A stretch of 64,000 nucleotides of DNA, taken from Vibrio natriegens NBRC 15636 = ATCC 14048 = DSM 759 (GTDB lineage Bacteria; Pseudomonadota; Gammaproteobacteria; Enterobacterales; Vibrionaceae). Under the pieces are notes generated by a model that was given only the letters and a program-made list of their open reading frames with translations, was not told the origin of the DNA and did no database searches. A program made the position numbers and the translations under genes. Shown one piece after another: positions 16,607 to 26,281 of this stretch. Every line of letters starts with the position of its first letter. The first letter of the stretch is position 1. The DNA is taken from the NCBI RefSeq assembly GCF_035621455.1, contig NZ_CP141822.1, positions 2,232,001 through 2,296,000 of the forward strand. The letters run 5' to 3'.

Positions 16607-17869
16607 ATGACTTATAATAAGCGTCTGTTCAAAAAGACTCTCTTAGCAGTAACGGTAGCTTTTGCCTCAGGTCAAACGATGGCAGCAGGTTTCCAAATTA
16701 ATGCCCAATCAGCGACTGGCCTTGGCCGTGCCTTTGCTGGTGATGCGGTAATTGCAGATAACGCTTCAGTAATGGCGCGTAACCCAGCAGCAATGGCGCT
16801 GTTTGACAAAATGGAACTGTCTGTTGGTTTTGAAACTATTACTTCACTTATTGAAGTGAAAAATGCCACTTACAACATTAACGGCAACAACATCCCTGTT
16901 GGAGACGTTGACGATGTAGGTGACACTGCTCTTGCGCCAAACATTCACCTAATTGTACCGGTAAACGACAAGTTTGCCTGGGGTGTGAATGCCTACTCTA
17001 ACTTCGGTACAAAGACTGAATTCTCTGACAGCTACGTAGCGGCTGAATACGGCGGCCTGACCGACGTGAAAAGCGCTAACTTTGGTCTGGCGGGTTCTTA
17101 CCGTCTGAACGACCAATGGAGCTTTGGTGCTGGCCTTGATGTGATTTACGGTAAAGGCACAATGAAACGCGTAACGAGCTCTGCTCTTGCTGCTGTAAAT
17201 CCGGCTCTAGGTGGTGCAACACTTCTTGATGTTGATTCTGCTGACGGTTGGGCCGTAGGTTTCAACGTAGGTACAGTATTTGAGCTAGACGAAAATAACC
17301 GTTTTGGTTTTGCATACCACTACAGCCCAGAATTTGAAGCAAAAGACGACGAAGGCCAAAAGATCACGCTACCTCTGCCAGACATGGCTGAGTTCTCTGG
17401 CTACCACAAAATCAAGGACACCAAGTTCGCGGTACACTACAGCGTACAATACATTGGCTGGAAAGACTTTGACCAGATTGATTTTGAAAACCTAGATCAA
17501 GGTATGCTAACTGGCAGCTACGCTAAACAATATCAGTGGCAAGACGGCTGGCACTACGCGATTGGTGGTACTTACTTCCTAAACAATGACTGGACGCTTC
17601 GCGCTGGTTACATGTACGACACTAGTGCACAAGACAATGTAACGTCTATTTCTGTACCAGATTCAGACCGTCAGTGGTTCTCAACTGGTTTCACTTACCA
17701 TCTTGACAGCAAAGCTAACATCGACTTTGGTTTCACATACCTAATGGGTGATGACATTAAAGTTAACGAGAGCACGACTATTATCCCTGGCATGCTGTCT
17801 ACTGGCGTCAGTGCAACAACTCACGCAGACGCGATTCTAGTCGGCTTACAGTACAGCCGTAGCTTCTAA
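16607..17869 (+). CDS. fadL: Long-chain fatty acid outer membrane transporter FadL (first copy)
   Basis: A 14-stranded outer-membrane beta-barrel protein of 420 residues that lets long-chain fatty acids cross the outer membrane. The signal peptide ends near TMA|AGFQ, and the family N-terminus (AGFQINAQSATGLGRAFAG...RNPAAM) follows. The C-terminus ends in aromatic phenylalanine (SRSF), the usual barrel-assembly signal. A start-proximal AAGGA ribosome site is present. It has its own terminator, so it is a separate unit from the second copy downstream. Confidence 0.93.
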   Translation: MTYNKRLFKKTLLAVTVAFASGQTMAAGFQINAQSATGLGRAFAGDAVIADNASVMARNPAAMALFDKMELSVGFETITSLIEVKNATYNINGNNIPVGDVDDVGDTALAPNIHLIVPVNDKFAWGVNAYSNFGTKTEFSDSYVAAEYGGLTDVKSANFGLAGSYRLNDQWSFGAGLDVIYGKGTMKRVTSSALAAVNPALGGATLLDVDSADGWAVGFNVGTVFELDENNRFGFAYHYSPEFEAKDDEGQKITLPLPDMAEFSGYHKIKDTKFAVHYSVQYIGWKDFDQIDFENLDQGMLTGSYAKQYQWQDGWHYAIGGTYFLNNDWTLRAGYMYDTSAQDNVTSISVPDSDRQWFSTGFTYHLDSKANIDFGFTYLMGDDIKVNESTTIIPGMLSTGVSATTHADAILVGLQYSRSF

Positions 17870-17906
17870 TTGACGAATTAGTCGCTATTGCAAAAACTTT
17901 CTATAT

Positions 17907-17930
17907 AAAAGGCTGGATTTCCAGCCTTTT
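17907..17930 (+). terminator. Terminator of the first fadL
   Basis: A 10-bp stem, AAAAGGCTGG with CCAGCCTTTT, has an ATTT loop and is followed by TTTTC. Confidence 0.9.
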
Positions 17931-18064
17931 TTCTTACCTGCGAGTTATTCTACGCTCGATTTCAGTGAACACGTGTATCTAAAAACCTATATTAGGACGC
18001 ACAGCTGTTCGCTGAATATCTTTCACAACTCTTTTACAGCCAGGCTTTTAATCTTCTATAAGAT

Positions 18065-18081
18065 AATTGGTCAGAATTTAA
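18065..18081. promoter_or_regulatory. Putative FadR operator before the second fadL
   Basis: AATTGGTCAGAATTTAA keeps the left half TGGTCAGA of the FadR consensus; the right half is degenerate. Confidence 0.4.
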
Positions 18082-18177
18082 TACTAAAAACGTATCCTTT
18101 CCGGATTTTCATTTCTAAAGTAAAAGCTCTATCTTTAAAATTTTACCCTACGTTTTAAATAATTCAGCGAACACAAA

Positions 18178-19473
18178 ATGAAAACCAACAAGACCCTTCT
18201 TTCTATGACAGTAGCACTAAGTCTGCTGGGCACAGCAAGCGCGACTCATGCAGCCGGTTTCCAACTTGCGGAGTTCTCTGCGACAGGCTTAGGCCGCGCA
18301 TACGCAGGTGAAGCAGCAATGGCAGATAATGCAAGTGCACAATGGCGAAACCCGGCGATGCTCACTTACTTAGAAGGCACACAAGTATCTGTTGGTGCTA
18401 TCTATGTGAATCCAAATCTTGATGTAGACGGTGACGTCGATTTCTATGGCAATAACATTCCAGCGTCTTCAGATGACTTCGCTCACGATGCAATCATCCC
18501 TAACTTCTACCTATCGCATCAGTACAACGACGAGTTCGCTGTCGGCTTAGCGTTGGGAACCAACTACGGTATGGAAACGGATCTTGGTACTGGTTTTGCG
18601 GCGTCACACTTCGGCAACGAAGCCAGCGTGACCACAATGGAAGTCAACCTGAATGCAGCCTACAAGATTAACAACGCTGTAAGTATCGGCGGGGGTGTTC
18701 GCTATATCCTTGGTGAAGGTAGCTTTGGTGCAACAACACCAGCCACAAATGCATTGGGTCTTCCTCAAGATACCACGCTGAAGTACATGGAAGGTGATGA
18801 TACGGCTTGGGGTTGGCAAGTCGGTACGGCATGGCAGATCAACGACAATAACCGCATCGGCTTCGCATACAAATCAGAAGTAGAACTGAAGTTGCAGGGT
18901 CATGCTGAAGGTCTTGGTTTTGGCTTTGGTACCCAACTGCCACAAACCCGCGACAATGGTTACATGTACCTGACGCTACCAGCGACTGCGGAGCTGGCAA
19001 GCTACCACCAGATTACTGAACAGCTTGCCCTGCACGCGAGTTTTAACTGGACTGACTGGAGCTCATTCGAAAAACTGGAAGCGCACCTTGATACCGCAGG
19101 TACGCACATGGTTAAAGTTGAAAACTGGGAAGATAACTACCGTTTTGCGTTAGGTGCGACCTACCAGCTTCAGCCGCAACTGGCGTTAAGAACAGGTATT
19201 GCATACGACACATCAGCCGTTAGCGATAAAAACCGTACTATCACTATTCCAGAAACCGATCGTACCTGGCTAAGCATTGGCGCAACATACGACTGGACAA
19301 AAGATTTCAGCTTAGATGCAGGTTTCACTTATATCATCGCGAAAGATGCCTCAATTACAGAGTCACGCGGTTATGATTCTGACGATACAGCGGAGCAAGT
19401 TGGTGGTCAGTTTGTAGGTGAAACAACGGGTAATGTTTGGTTGATTGGTCTTCAGGCGAACTACCGTTTCTAA
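18178..19473 (+). CDS. fadL: Long-chain fatty acid outer membrane transporter FadL (second copy)
   Basis: The 431-residue FadL-type barrel has a signal peptide ending THA|AGFQ and the same N-terminal signature (FSATGLGRAYAGEAAMADNAS...RNPAM). It ends in NYRF, the outer-membrane sorting signal. It is clearly diverged from the first copy in the loops, so the duplication is old and substrate ranges may differ. No good ribosome site is seen in front of its ATG (AACACAAAATG), which may mean weaker translation. Confidence 0.92.
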   Translation: MKTNKTLLSMTVALSLLGTASATHAAGFQLAEFSATGLGRAYAGEAAMADNASAQWRNPAMLTYLEGTQVSVGAIYVNPNLDVDGDVDFYGNNIPASSDDFAHDAIIPNFYLSHQYNDEFAVGLALGTNYGMETDLGTGFAASHFGNEASVTTMEVNLNAAYKINNAVSIGGGVRYILGEGSFGATTPATNALGLPQDTTLKYMEGDDTAWGWQVGTAWQINDNNRIGFAYKSEVELKLQGHAEGLGFGFGTQLPQTRDNGYMYLTLPATAELASYHQITEQLALHASFNWTDWSSFEKLEAHLDTAGTHMVKVENWEDNYRFALGATYQLQPQLALRTGIAYDTSAVSDKNRTITIPETDRTWLSIGATYDWTKDFSLDAGFTYIIAKDASITESRGYDSDDTAEQVGGQFVGETTGNVWLIGLQANYRF

Positions 19474-19491
19474 TCGAATACACATTGAAGA

Positions 19492-19521
19492 AAAAAGGCT
19501 TAGCAACTGCTAAGCCTTTTT
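19492..19521. terminator. Bidirectional terminator, second fadL / mlaA
   Basis: A 13-bp stem, AAAAAGGCTTAGC with GCTAAGCCTTTTT, has a 4-base loop and T-runs on both strands. Confidence 0.92.
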
Positions 19522-19548
19522 CGTATCTGCGATTTAAACCTGAGAGGT

Positions 19549-20331
19549 TTAAAAGTCGTCTAAGTATTCGTCCAGATAAGCTTCTTCTTCTGCATCGACT
19601 TCTTTGACGGTCTCTACTTCTGCTTTAAAGTTTTGGCGCTGGATATAAATATCACGAGTCAAAACATAAGGATCTGGTGAATTGTCCAGCTGCGCTTCCT
19701 GAGAAACAAGCAACGCACGTTTTTCCATACCTTCGAAAGCCCATTTACCAAGGCTTGCCCAGAAGTTTAGGTAGGTCAGAGGGACATACATACTGTCTAC
19801 TGTATCGGTGACTTCACGCAGCGTGTAAGGACCGTATCCCGGAACCATAAAGTATGGCCCGTTGCCTACACCGTAGTGACCGACGGCATCACTGAAAACT
19901 TTTTCATCGTATTTGGTAATTCCCGCGGCGGTGGCGACATCCACCAGACCAAGGAGACCAAACGTGGAGTTAAGCCAGAATCGATTAAAGTGATCAACGG
20001 CTTTACCACCATTACCCATAAGCAGATTGTTCACCATACTTGCTGGCTCGTCTAAGTTCGCCAGAAAGTTAGCAATACCATAACGGATAGGTGTAGGCGT
20101 GTATTCCACATAGGCTAATGACACCGGACGTACTAAATACGGATCTAGGTAATCGTAGTTAATGTCCCACATGGCACGGTTAAAGCCTTCCAACGGATCG
20201 TACGCATCAGAAGTCGTTTGATTTGTTTCTTCTGTTGCTGCCTCCTCAGGCGCACTTGAACAGCCAACCAGTCCAATTGCTAACAGCATCAAGAAGATGG
20301 ATTTACCCTTGTTATACATTCTATGTTCCAT
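19549..20331 (-). CDS. mlaA: Phospholipid-binding outer membrane lipoprotein MlaA (VacJ)
   Basis: MlaA removes misplaced phospholipids from the outer leaflet of the outer membrane and passes them to the MlaC-MlaFEDB chain. The 260-residue precursor has a lipobox (AIGLVGC, lipidated Cys24), then YDPLEGFNRAMWDINYDYLD and the long NRFWLNSTFGLLGLVDVA / GNGPYFMVPGYGPYTLRE core of the family, and ends in an acidic tail (EEEAYLDEYLDDF). The start may instead be the ATG four codons later. The gene follows fadL, as in E. coli. Confidence 0.95.
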   Translation of the reverse strand: MEHRMYNKGKSIFLMLLAIGLVGCSSAPEEAATEETNQTTSDAYDPLEGFNRAMWDINYDYLDPYLVRPVSLAYVEYTPTPIRYGIANFLANLDEPASMVNNLLMGNGGKAVDHFNRFWLNSTFGLLGLVDVATAAGITKYDEKVFSDAVGHYGVGNGPYFMVPGYGPYTLREVTDTVDSMYVPLTYLNFWASLGKWAFEGMEKRALLVSQEAQLDNSPDPYVLTRDIYIQRQNFKAEVETVKEVDAEEEAYLDEYLDDF

Positions 20332-20413
20332 AACGACTATTAATATACTTAAGCAACCTTGCTATAAAACGCATGACTCAGATACAGTTTAGAAGTCACT
20401 TAAGTATAAAAAC

Positions 20414-20435
20414 AAGGCCAGCATAAGCTGGCCTT
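20414..20435 (-). terminator. Terminator of the ccm operon
   Basis: A 9-bp stem, AAGGCCAGC with GCTGGCCTT, has a 4-base loop and is followed on the minus strand by GTTTTTATA. It lies 60 bp after the ccmI stop. Confidence 0.88.
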
Positions 20436-20492
20436 TGTCATTCTACTCGATAGTTTAGAGCCATACCACTATACGGATATGACTCGCAACTT

Positions 20493-21707
20493 TTAAAATT
20501 GCTTATTGATAATAACTTCAACAGGTTGCCCGAACTCTACGACACCACTCTCACCGTGCCAGTCATGATCACGGGTTGCCACGTTACCATCAGAATCAAC
20601 GCGTACACGCACCAAAAGCTTATCCAATGAAGACAACTTTGAACCTTGCATCATGGCATTGCCATCATCCAGTACCACTGTTCGCGGGAATGATGCTAAC
20701 GGGTAACGAGCCGCAGCTACTGGCATTGGAGAGCCATCAGCACGGTGGACAGATACGATAAGTACTCCGTTAGGATCGACCTGAGCTTCAGGAGCAAGAC
20801 TGATGGTAACCGCCACGCTTTTATCCGGAGAAACCGCTTCGCCCATTTGTTTACGTGCACTATCAATACTGCGAGAAAGCATCTCATAGCGGCTATCTTC
20901 AGGACCGATCATCTGTTGCATTACACCCCAGTATTTGATCGCTGCTGGGTAGTCTTGACGTTCAAACGCATCGAACGCAAGCAGCGAGAAGACTCGCAGA
21001 TCCACTCTATCCTGCTGAACCAGCTGGCCCAAAAGAGAGCGTGCGGTGTTCTGATCCATTTCTTCCTGAGAAAGCATCAGAGCTTGCGCATACCCCAGCA
21101 TAATATCCGGGTCTTGAGGCTCAAGGTTGTACGACTTTTCCATGGAATCGATAGCTGTGGTCACATCACGATTCGCCAAAGCAATCCGTCCCAGCAACAA
21201 CCAACCGGTTGAATCTTCCGGTTGATAATGCAGACGAGTACGCAGTGCTAAGGTTAAATCTTCCATCTCTTGATCACTTAGAGGTTCAGATGAAGACGAC
21301 ATCAGCTTTTTCGACAACTCAGGTAAGTTTGCCGACACTTCTTGCCACCTAACCACTTCTTGAGATGCGCCAAATTGGTAATACAAACCGTAACTCAAGA
21401 CAACAGTCAGCACCACAGAAGGAACCAATACCGCGATAGGAGAAATTTTTGTTTCTTTGTGCCCTTTATCGCCCGGAATATCATCTAGCAATGATTGTTT
21501 AAGATCCGAAATCAGGTCTTCCTGGCTTTCAACCAAACCTTCTTCGGTCTCTTCTTGAAGCTCTGATAAACGATCTTTGTAAAACGCTTTATTAAGTTCA
21601 TCGCGTAGTACTTCATCGTTGTTCGCTTTTTGTTTTAGTAACGGCATGGCTACCAGAGCACAAGCGATCAGCGTAAGAACAACAGTAGATATCCAAAATA
21701 GTGTCAT
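20493..21707 (-). CDS. ccmI: c-type cytochrome biogenesis protein CcmI
   Basis: CcmI holds apocytochrome c for the haem lyase. The 404-residue protein has an N-terminal membrane anchor (residues 1-20), a cytoplasmic loop, a second span near residue 92-112 (SPIAVLVPSVVLTVVLSYGLYY), and then periplasmic tetratricopeptide-like repeats (GWLLLGRIALANRD, IMLGYAQAL) and a C-terminal beta domain. In E. coli this part is fused to CcmH; here it is separate. Its ATG shares one base with the ccmH stop. Confidence 0.92.
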   Translation of the reverse strand: MTLFWISTVVLTLIACALVAMPLLKQKANNDEVLRDELNKAFYKDRLSELQEETEEGLVESQEDLISDLKQSLLDDIPGDKGHKETKISPIAVLVPSVVLTVVLSYGLYYQFGASQEVVRWQEVSANLPELSKKLMSSSSEPLSDQEMEDLTLALRTRLHYQPEDSTGWLLLGRIALANRDVTTAIDSMEKSYNLEPQDPDIMLGYAQALMLSQEEMDQNTARSLLGQLVQQDRVDLRVFSLLAFDAFERQDYPAAIKYWGVMQQMIGPEDSRYEMLSRSIDSARKQMGEAVSPDKSVAVTISLAPEAQVDPNGVLIVSVHRADGSPMPVAAARYPLASFPRTVVLDDGNAMMQGSKLSSLDKLLVRVRVDSDGNVATRDHDWHGESGVVEFGQPVEVIINKQF

Positions 21708-22192
21708 TACTTCTTATCTCCGTCGTTCTCTTCTTCAAGCAATGCTTTGAGGCGAGCTTCTTTTTGTTCGTCCCATTGTTCATCACGATTTGCGACGACT
21801 TTTGCTTTTATTTTGCGACTACGTAATACGATCAAAGCAAAGCCACCCAGTACAACAGAAAGTGGCCCCAGCCATAAGATAGCCGTAGCAATAGTGAATG
21901 GCGGATTGTAAGTCACAAAGTTACCGTAACGCGCCACCATGTAATCAACGATCTCTTCCTTAGACTTGCCCTCTTTGGTCATTTCATACACTTTATGGCG
22001 TAAGTCTTGAGCAAGCTCGGCATTAGAATCAGAGATCGTGTTGTTCTGACATTTAGGGCAGCGCAGAGTGTGGCTTAGTTCTTTGAACTGCTGTTCTTGT
22101 TTGAGGTTGTCAAACTCGTACACTTCAATAGCAGCTTGAGCCGCTAACGAGAATGTCAGCGCTGCAAATACGGCTAAAATTACCTTTCTCAT
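21707..22192 (-). CDS. ccmH: Cytochrome c-type biogenesis thiol oxidoreductase CcmH
   Basis: The 161-residue membrane-anchored thioredoxin-like protein keeps the CXXCH cysteines of apocytochrome c reduced. A signal peptide (residues 1-20) precedes the LRCPKCQNNTI redox motif (C45, C48), and a C-terminal membrane span (about 102-123) is followed by a basic and acidic cytoplasmic tail. Overlaps the ccmG stop by 4 bp. Confidence 0.94.
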   Translation of the reverse strand: MRKVILAVFAALTFSLAAQAAIEVYEFDNLKQEQQFKELSHTLRCPKCQNNTISDSNAELAQDLRHKVYEMTKEGKSKEEIVDYMVARYGNFVTYNPPFTIATAILWLGPLSVVLGGFALIVLRSRKIKAKVVANRDEQWDEQKEARLKALLEEENDGDKK

Positions 22193-22743
22193 AGCTTCGC
22201 CTCCTCAACCAACTGATTGTAAAGCGGTTCTAATGTATCAGCCCAATTGCGTGGATTGACATCCCCAACATGGCGATAACGAACAACACCATTAGCATCG
22301 ATAATGAAAGTTTCCGGTGCTCCGTAAACACCTAGGTCCAGGCCAAGCATACCGCTGCCGTCAAACAAACTGATCAGGTAAGGATTACCCAAATCATTCA
22401 ACCAACCTACTGCTTTAGTGCGATCATCTTTGTAGTTCATACCGATGATCTTGACACCTTTACCAGCCAGTTCATTGAGATACTTATGCTCTGCATAACA
22501 GGTTGGACACCAGGTGGCCCAAACGTTGAGCAGTAAAGGTTCGCCTTTGAAAATAGATTGATCGTATTCTTTACCCGGCTCAGCCAAATCTTCAAGGTGA
22601 AAGGCTGGTACAGGTTTACCCACTAATACCGACTCAAGTTTTGTCGGGTCATCACCCTCTTGGTTTCGCATCAACTGGGTTGCAAAGATCCCCGCTAGGA
22701 CCATGAAAGCGACTAACGGGATAAACAAGACTTTCTTATTCAT
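22189..22743 (-). CDS. ccmG: Thiol:disulfide interchange protein CcmG/DsbE
   Basis: A membrane-anchored periplasmic thioredoxin that reduces CcmH or apocytochrome c. The 184-residue protein has an N-terminal anchor (VLFIPLVAFMVLAGIFA) and the active site WCPTC at residues 78-82, with GAPETFIID later (cis-Pro loop). I use the ATG that overlaps the ccmF stop by 8 bp (ATGAATAA); the longer frame upstream is ccmF sequence read out of frame. Confidence 0.95.
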   Translation of the reverse strand: MNKKVLFIPLVAFMVLAGIFATQLMRNQEGDDPTKLESVLVGKPVPAFHLEDLAEPGKEYDQSIFKGEPLLLNVWATWCPTCYAEHKYLNELAGKGVKIIGMNYKDDRTKAVGWLNDLGNPYLISLFDGSGMLGLDLGVYGAPETFIIDANGVVRYRHVGDVNPRNWADTLEPLYNQLVEEAKL

Positions 22744-24721
22744 ATTGTGCGACCTGCTCCTTTGCCTTAGCACTCTTCTTAGATGACTTACGGAAGCGGT
22801 AACGCTTGTCTGAAATAGCCAGACCACCACCAATTGCCATGATCAAAGCACCAGCCCAAATCCAACGAACGAACGGTTTGTAGTAAATACGTACAGCCCA
22901 TGAGCGGTTGTCTTCTAAGCGCTCACCCATCGCAATGTAAAGATCTCGCGTTACGCCACGATCAATCGCTGCTTCTGTCATCATAGACTTAGCAGTACGG
23001 TAGAAACGCTTCTCTGCATGCAGCGTATTGACGTAGTTACCGTTATGCGTAACTTCAAAATCCGCGATATAACCATCGTAGTTAGGGCCATCTTTGTCTC
23101 GCAAGCCAGAGAAATAGAAGTCATAACCCTGGATTTGGAAGTGTTCTCCCGGAGCCAAACGCACATCACGCTCGATGCTGTAGTTCTGCACCATTGCGAT
23201 ACCGATAACGGTTACCGCCAAACCAATGTGACCTAACATCATTGCCCAGTGACTGCGCTGCAACTTACCTACGCCTTCGACGAAGCTATGTCGGTGAGTT
23301 GCACGCTCATGCAGCTCGAAGCCGTGCATGACGATGATCCAAATTGCCATTACCCAACCGATGTAAGCCATGATTTGGAAGAAATCTGTGAATAGGTATA
23401 CGCAAACCGCTGCCAGTACCAGAGCAGTCACGCCAGAGATCACCATCGGCTTAACGATTGATGACAATTGATCTCGTTTCCAGCGAATAAGCGGACCAAT
23501 ACCCAATAAGAAGGCAAATGGCATCATCAACCATGCAAACAGCATGTCGAAGAATGGCGCGCCAATTGAGACAGAGCCAAGACCAATTTGCTTATGCACC
23601 AGCGGTAACAATGTACCGACTAAAACAACAACCAGTGCTGCGATCAACAGTACGTTGTTGCCAAGTAATACATTCTCTCGTGACACTAAATCGAAGTTAC
23701 CACGGACACGAACCGATGCGCCTTTTACCGCGAACAGTAGCAATGAGCCGCCGATAACAAATACAAGGAAAGCAAGAATAAACATACCGCGGGCCGGATC
23801 AGAAGCAAACGCGTGCACTGAAACCAAAATACCTGAACGCACCAGGAACGTCCCCAGCAGACTCAATGAGAATGCAGAGATAGCAAGCAGTACTGTCCAC
23901 GCTTTAAAGGTGCCGCGTTTTTCAGTGACGGCCAAAGAGTGCATCAATGCGGTACCAGCCAACCAAGGCATAAAGGACGCGTTCTCTACAGGGTCCCAGA
24001 ACCACCAGCCACCCCAGCCGAGTTCGTAATATGCCCACCATGAACCTAGCGCGATACCTAGGGTAAGAAATACCCACGCCGCCGTTGTCCAAGGACGAGA
24101 CCAGCGAGCCCAGGCGGTATCTAAACGGCCCGTCATCAAAGAAGCAATAGCAAATGAGAACGCAACCGAGAAACCTACATACCCCATATAAAGCATCGGA
24201 GGGTGAACAATCAGCCCCGGGTCTTGTAGAAGTGGGTTCAAGTCACGACCATCAATAGGGAAGAATGGCAAAGTACGCAGGAATGGGCTTGATGTGAAAA
24301 TAATAAACATCAGGAAGCCGACCGAAATCATCCCCATTACTGCCAATACGCGCGCGACAGATTCTTGTGGCATACCACGGCTGAATGTCGCGACAGCAAC
24401 TGTCCAAGCTGCCTGAATTAACACCCAAAGAAGTAGTGATCCTTCGTGCGCACCCCATACCGCAGTTAAACGATAGTACCAAGGTAGCTGGCTGTTCGAG
24501 TTACTTGCCACATATTGCAGCGTAAAATCGTTGGTATAAAAGCCCCAACATAAAATAATGAATGAGAACAACAACATGAGAAACATCGACCACGACAGAG
24601 GACGAGCGGTGTTCATCAGCATGGTGTTGTTATTTGATGCCCCCCAGAGTGGCAGTATGCTCAGCAGCACTGCCATCGCAAGCGATAGTATGAGGGCAAA
24701 GTGACCGATTTCTGCAATCAT
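22736..24721 (-). CDS. ccmF: Cytochrome c haem lyase subunit CcmF
   Basis: The large integral membrane core of the haem lyase, 661 residues with about 13-15 membrane spans. The periplasmic WWD domain is clear ([20 protein letters not shown]), and conserved histidines that bind haem occur in [10 protein letters not shown] and [11 protein letters not shown]. It receives haem from holo-CcmE and attaches it to the CXXCH of apocytochrome c. Its start overlaps the ccmE stop by 4 bp. Confidence 0.97.
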   Translation of the reverse strand: MIAEIGHFALILSLAMAVLLSILPLWGASNNNTMLMNTARPLSWSMFLMLLFSFIILCWGFYTNDFTLQYVASNSNSQLPWYYRLTAVWGAHEGSLLLWVLIQAAWTVAVATFSRGMPQESVARVLAVMGMISVGFLMFIIFTSSPFLRTLPFFPIDGRDLNPLLQDPGLIVHPPMLYMGYVGFSVAFSFAIASLMTGRLDTAWARWSRPWTTAAWVFLTLGIALGSWWAYYELGWGGWWFWDPVENASFMPWLAGTALMHSLAVTEKRGTFKAWTVLLAISAFSLSLLGTFLVRSGILVSVHAFASDPARGMFILAFLVFVIGGSLLLFAVKGASVRVRGNFDLVSRENVLLGNNVLLIAALVVVLVGTLLPLVHKQIGLGSVSIGAPFFDMLFAWLMMPFAFLLGIGPLIRWKRDQLSSIVKPMVISGVTALVLAAVCVYLFTDFFQIMAYIGWVMAIWIIVMHGFELHERATHRHSFVEGVGKLQRSHWAMMLGHIGLAVTVIGIAMVQNYSIERDVRLAPGEHFQIQGYDFYFSGLRDKDGPNYDGYIADFEVTHNGNYVNTLHAEKRFYRTAKSMMTEAAIDRGVTRDLYIAMGERLEDNRSWAVRIYYKPFVRWIWAGALIMAIGGGLAISDKRYRFRKSSKKSAKAKEQVAQYE

Positions 24722-25203
24722 TGGCCGCTTCCTTGTGTCTGCTCAGAGCTGTACTTCATTGGTTCATGCGTCTTTTCCATCGCTGCAGCGATTTCTGGCG
24801 GCATATAATCTTCATCGTGTTTTGCTAGTACTTCAAATGCTTCAATAGTGGTCGCATCACGCAAGACACCTTGTGCAACAATACCCTGCCCCTCACGGAA
24901 CAAATCCGGAAGAATACCTTCATAAACTACGGTCACTTTCGGGCCGATATCGTGTAGGTCGAAACTGACTTTCAAAGAGTCAGGATCACGACGAACTGAG
25001 CCGTTTACTACCATGCCACCGATACGTAGACGTTGACCAACTTCCGGTTTAGTACCATCAGGCTTACCATTGACCAATTCCGTAGGCGTGTAGAAAAGGT
25101 CCATATTCTGGTTGAGCGCGTAAAGCATCAAACCAATGGTGGCACTAATACCGACAAAGATAGCCAGTACAATACCTAGCCTCTTTTTACGTCTCGGGTT
25201 CAT
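24718..25203 (-). CDS. ccmE: Haem chaperone CcmE
   Basis: Periplasmic haem carrier, 161 residues. An N-terminal anchor ([20 protein letters not shown]) precedes an OB-fold beta domain. Haem is bound covalently by H129 in LAKHDEDY, with the conserved tyrosine at 133. The C-terminal tail is flexible and rich in Gln and Ser. Overlaps ccmD by 4 bp. Confidence 0.96.
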   Translation of the reverse strand: MNPRRKKRLGIVLAIFVGISATIGLMLYALNQNMDLFYTPTELVNGKPDGTKPEVGQRLRIGGMVVNGSVRRDPDSLKVSFDLHDIGPKVTVVYEGILPDLFREGQGIVAQGVLRDATTIEAFEVLAKHDEDYMPPEIAAAMEKTHEPMKYSSEQTQGSGQ

Positions 25204-25406
25204 AAGGTGTTCTCCATATTCTTCGCTGCGTCAATTCGAGCTTGACGGTCTATTTTTGCTTTCACTTCATTCAATAATGCATCACCGCGACGAAGGCTGG
25301 TGATTAAGAGAATCAGCATCGATAGAAAAGTGATGCCAAATGAGCTCCATACGTATGATGCGTAGCCACCCATGGCAAAAAAGTCGCTCAGAGATTCAAA
25401 ATACAT
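25200..25406 (-). CDS. ccmD: Haem exporter accessory protein CcmD
   Basis: A small 68-residue protein with one membrane span ([21 protein letters not shown]) and a basic cytoplasmic tail (RRGDALL...KIDRQARID). The N-terminus, [12 protein letters not shown], is typical of the family. It helps release holo-CcmE from the CcmABC complex. Confidence 0.93.
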   Translation of the reverse strand: MYFESLSDFFAMGGYASYVWSSFGITFLSMLILLITSLRRGDALLNEVKAKIDRQARIDAAKNMENTL

Positions 25407-25417
25407 AATTCACTACC

Positions 25418-26161
25418 TCACTGAGTTTTTTCTGTTGCAATTTGACGTACCCAAGGGCGGTGACTCTCTTTGCTGATGATTTCATTTCTGAAACGCACCA
25501 TCGTCACAGCGCCAAAGAAGAACGCAAAACCAAAGATATTCAGCAGCAGAGGCCAGAGCATGTCAGCTGAGATGGATGGTTGTTCAAATTTTGTAATGGT
25601 TGCGCCTTGGTGTAGCGTATTCCACCATTCCACAGAAAAGTGAATGATCGGTAAGTTCACAACACCAACGATCGCTAGAATACCTGCGGCTTTTGCTGCG
25701 GTCTTCTGGTCGTCAAAAGCATGGTAAAGCGCAATAACACCCAGGTATAAAAAGAGAAGAATGAGCTCAGAAGTCAGGCGAGCATCCCACACCCACCAAG
25801 TCCCCCACATCGGCTTACCCCATACAGCACCGGTCACAAGTGCGATAAAGGTGTATACCGCTCCGATAGGGGCCATTGCTAACGCCGCCATATCTGAGAG
25901 TCGAACTTGCCATACCAAACCGATGAAAGCAGCGATTGCCATAGACAGATAAGCGCCCATCGACCACATTGCAGACGGGACATGGATATAAATGATTCGG
26001 AAACTATCACCCTGTTGGTAATCTGAAGGCGCAAATGCAAGCCCCCAAATGGTACCTGCCGTTAAAAATACGAGGGCCAATACAGAAAACCAAGGCAGAA
26101 ACTTACCACTAAGGCGGTACGCTGCTTCAGGCTTGGCATAAGGATGTAGCCATTTCCACAT
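25418..26161 (-). CDS. ccmC: Haem exporter protein CcmC
   Basis: The 247-residue protein with six membrane spans presents haem to CcmE. The tryptophan-rich WWD motif WGTWWVWDARLTSELILLFLY is intact, with histidines in IYIHVPSAMW and PIIHFSVEWWNTLHQG. It is separated from ccmB by 120 bp that hold a repeat-derived hairpin, unlike the tight spacing elsewhere in the operon. Confidence 0.96.
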   Translation of the reverse strand: MWKWLHPYAKPEAAYRLSGKFLPWFSVLALVFLTAGTIWGLAFAPSDYQQGDSFRIIYIHVPSAMWSMGAYLSMAIAAFIGLVWQVRLSDMAALAMAPIGAVYTFIALVTGAVWGKPMWGTWWVWDARLTSELILLFLYLGVIALYHAFDDQKTAAKAAGILAIVGVVNLPIIHFSVEWWNTLHQGATITKFEQPSISADMLWPLLLNIFGFAFFFGAVTMVRFRNEIISKESHRPWVRQIATEKTQ

Positions 26162-26237
26162 ATTTCAATCTCACTTTTGCTTTATAGGGGCACAATCTCT
26201 GAGGCCGAAACCATCGCTGTGCTTTAATCATTATTTA

Positions 26238-26269
26238 AGTCCTTTTAATACCAATCGTAGTAAAGGACT
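26238..26269. repeat. Hairpin with a copy of the intergenic repeat end, between ccmB and ccmC
   Basis: The 8-bp inverted repeat AGTCCTTT / AAAGGACT encloses TAATACCAATCGTAGT. Twenty bases (TTAATACCAATCGTAGTAAA, 26245-26264) are identical to the end of the palindromic element at 61482-61646, read in reverse. It lies within the 120-bp ccmB-ccmC gap. Confidence 0.75.
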
Positions 26270-26281
26270 ATTTGGTTAATG

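Larger units (their letters stand above)
17870..18177. other. 308-bp intergenic region between the two fadL genes
   Basis: It holds the first gene's terminator, a FadR-like site and the second gene's promoter. The rest is AT-rich without a gene. Confidence 0.6.

Noticed and set aside
20493..22192. Broken ccmH (two genes instead of one)
   Set aside because: E. coli has a CcmH-CcmI fusion, but separate ccmH and ccmI genes are normal in many bacteria; both are complete here.
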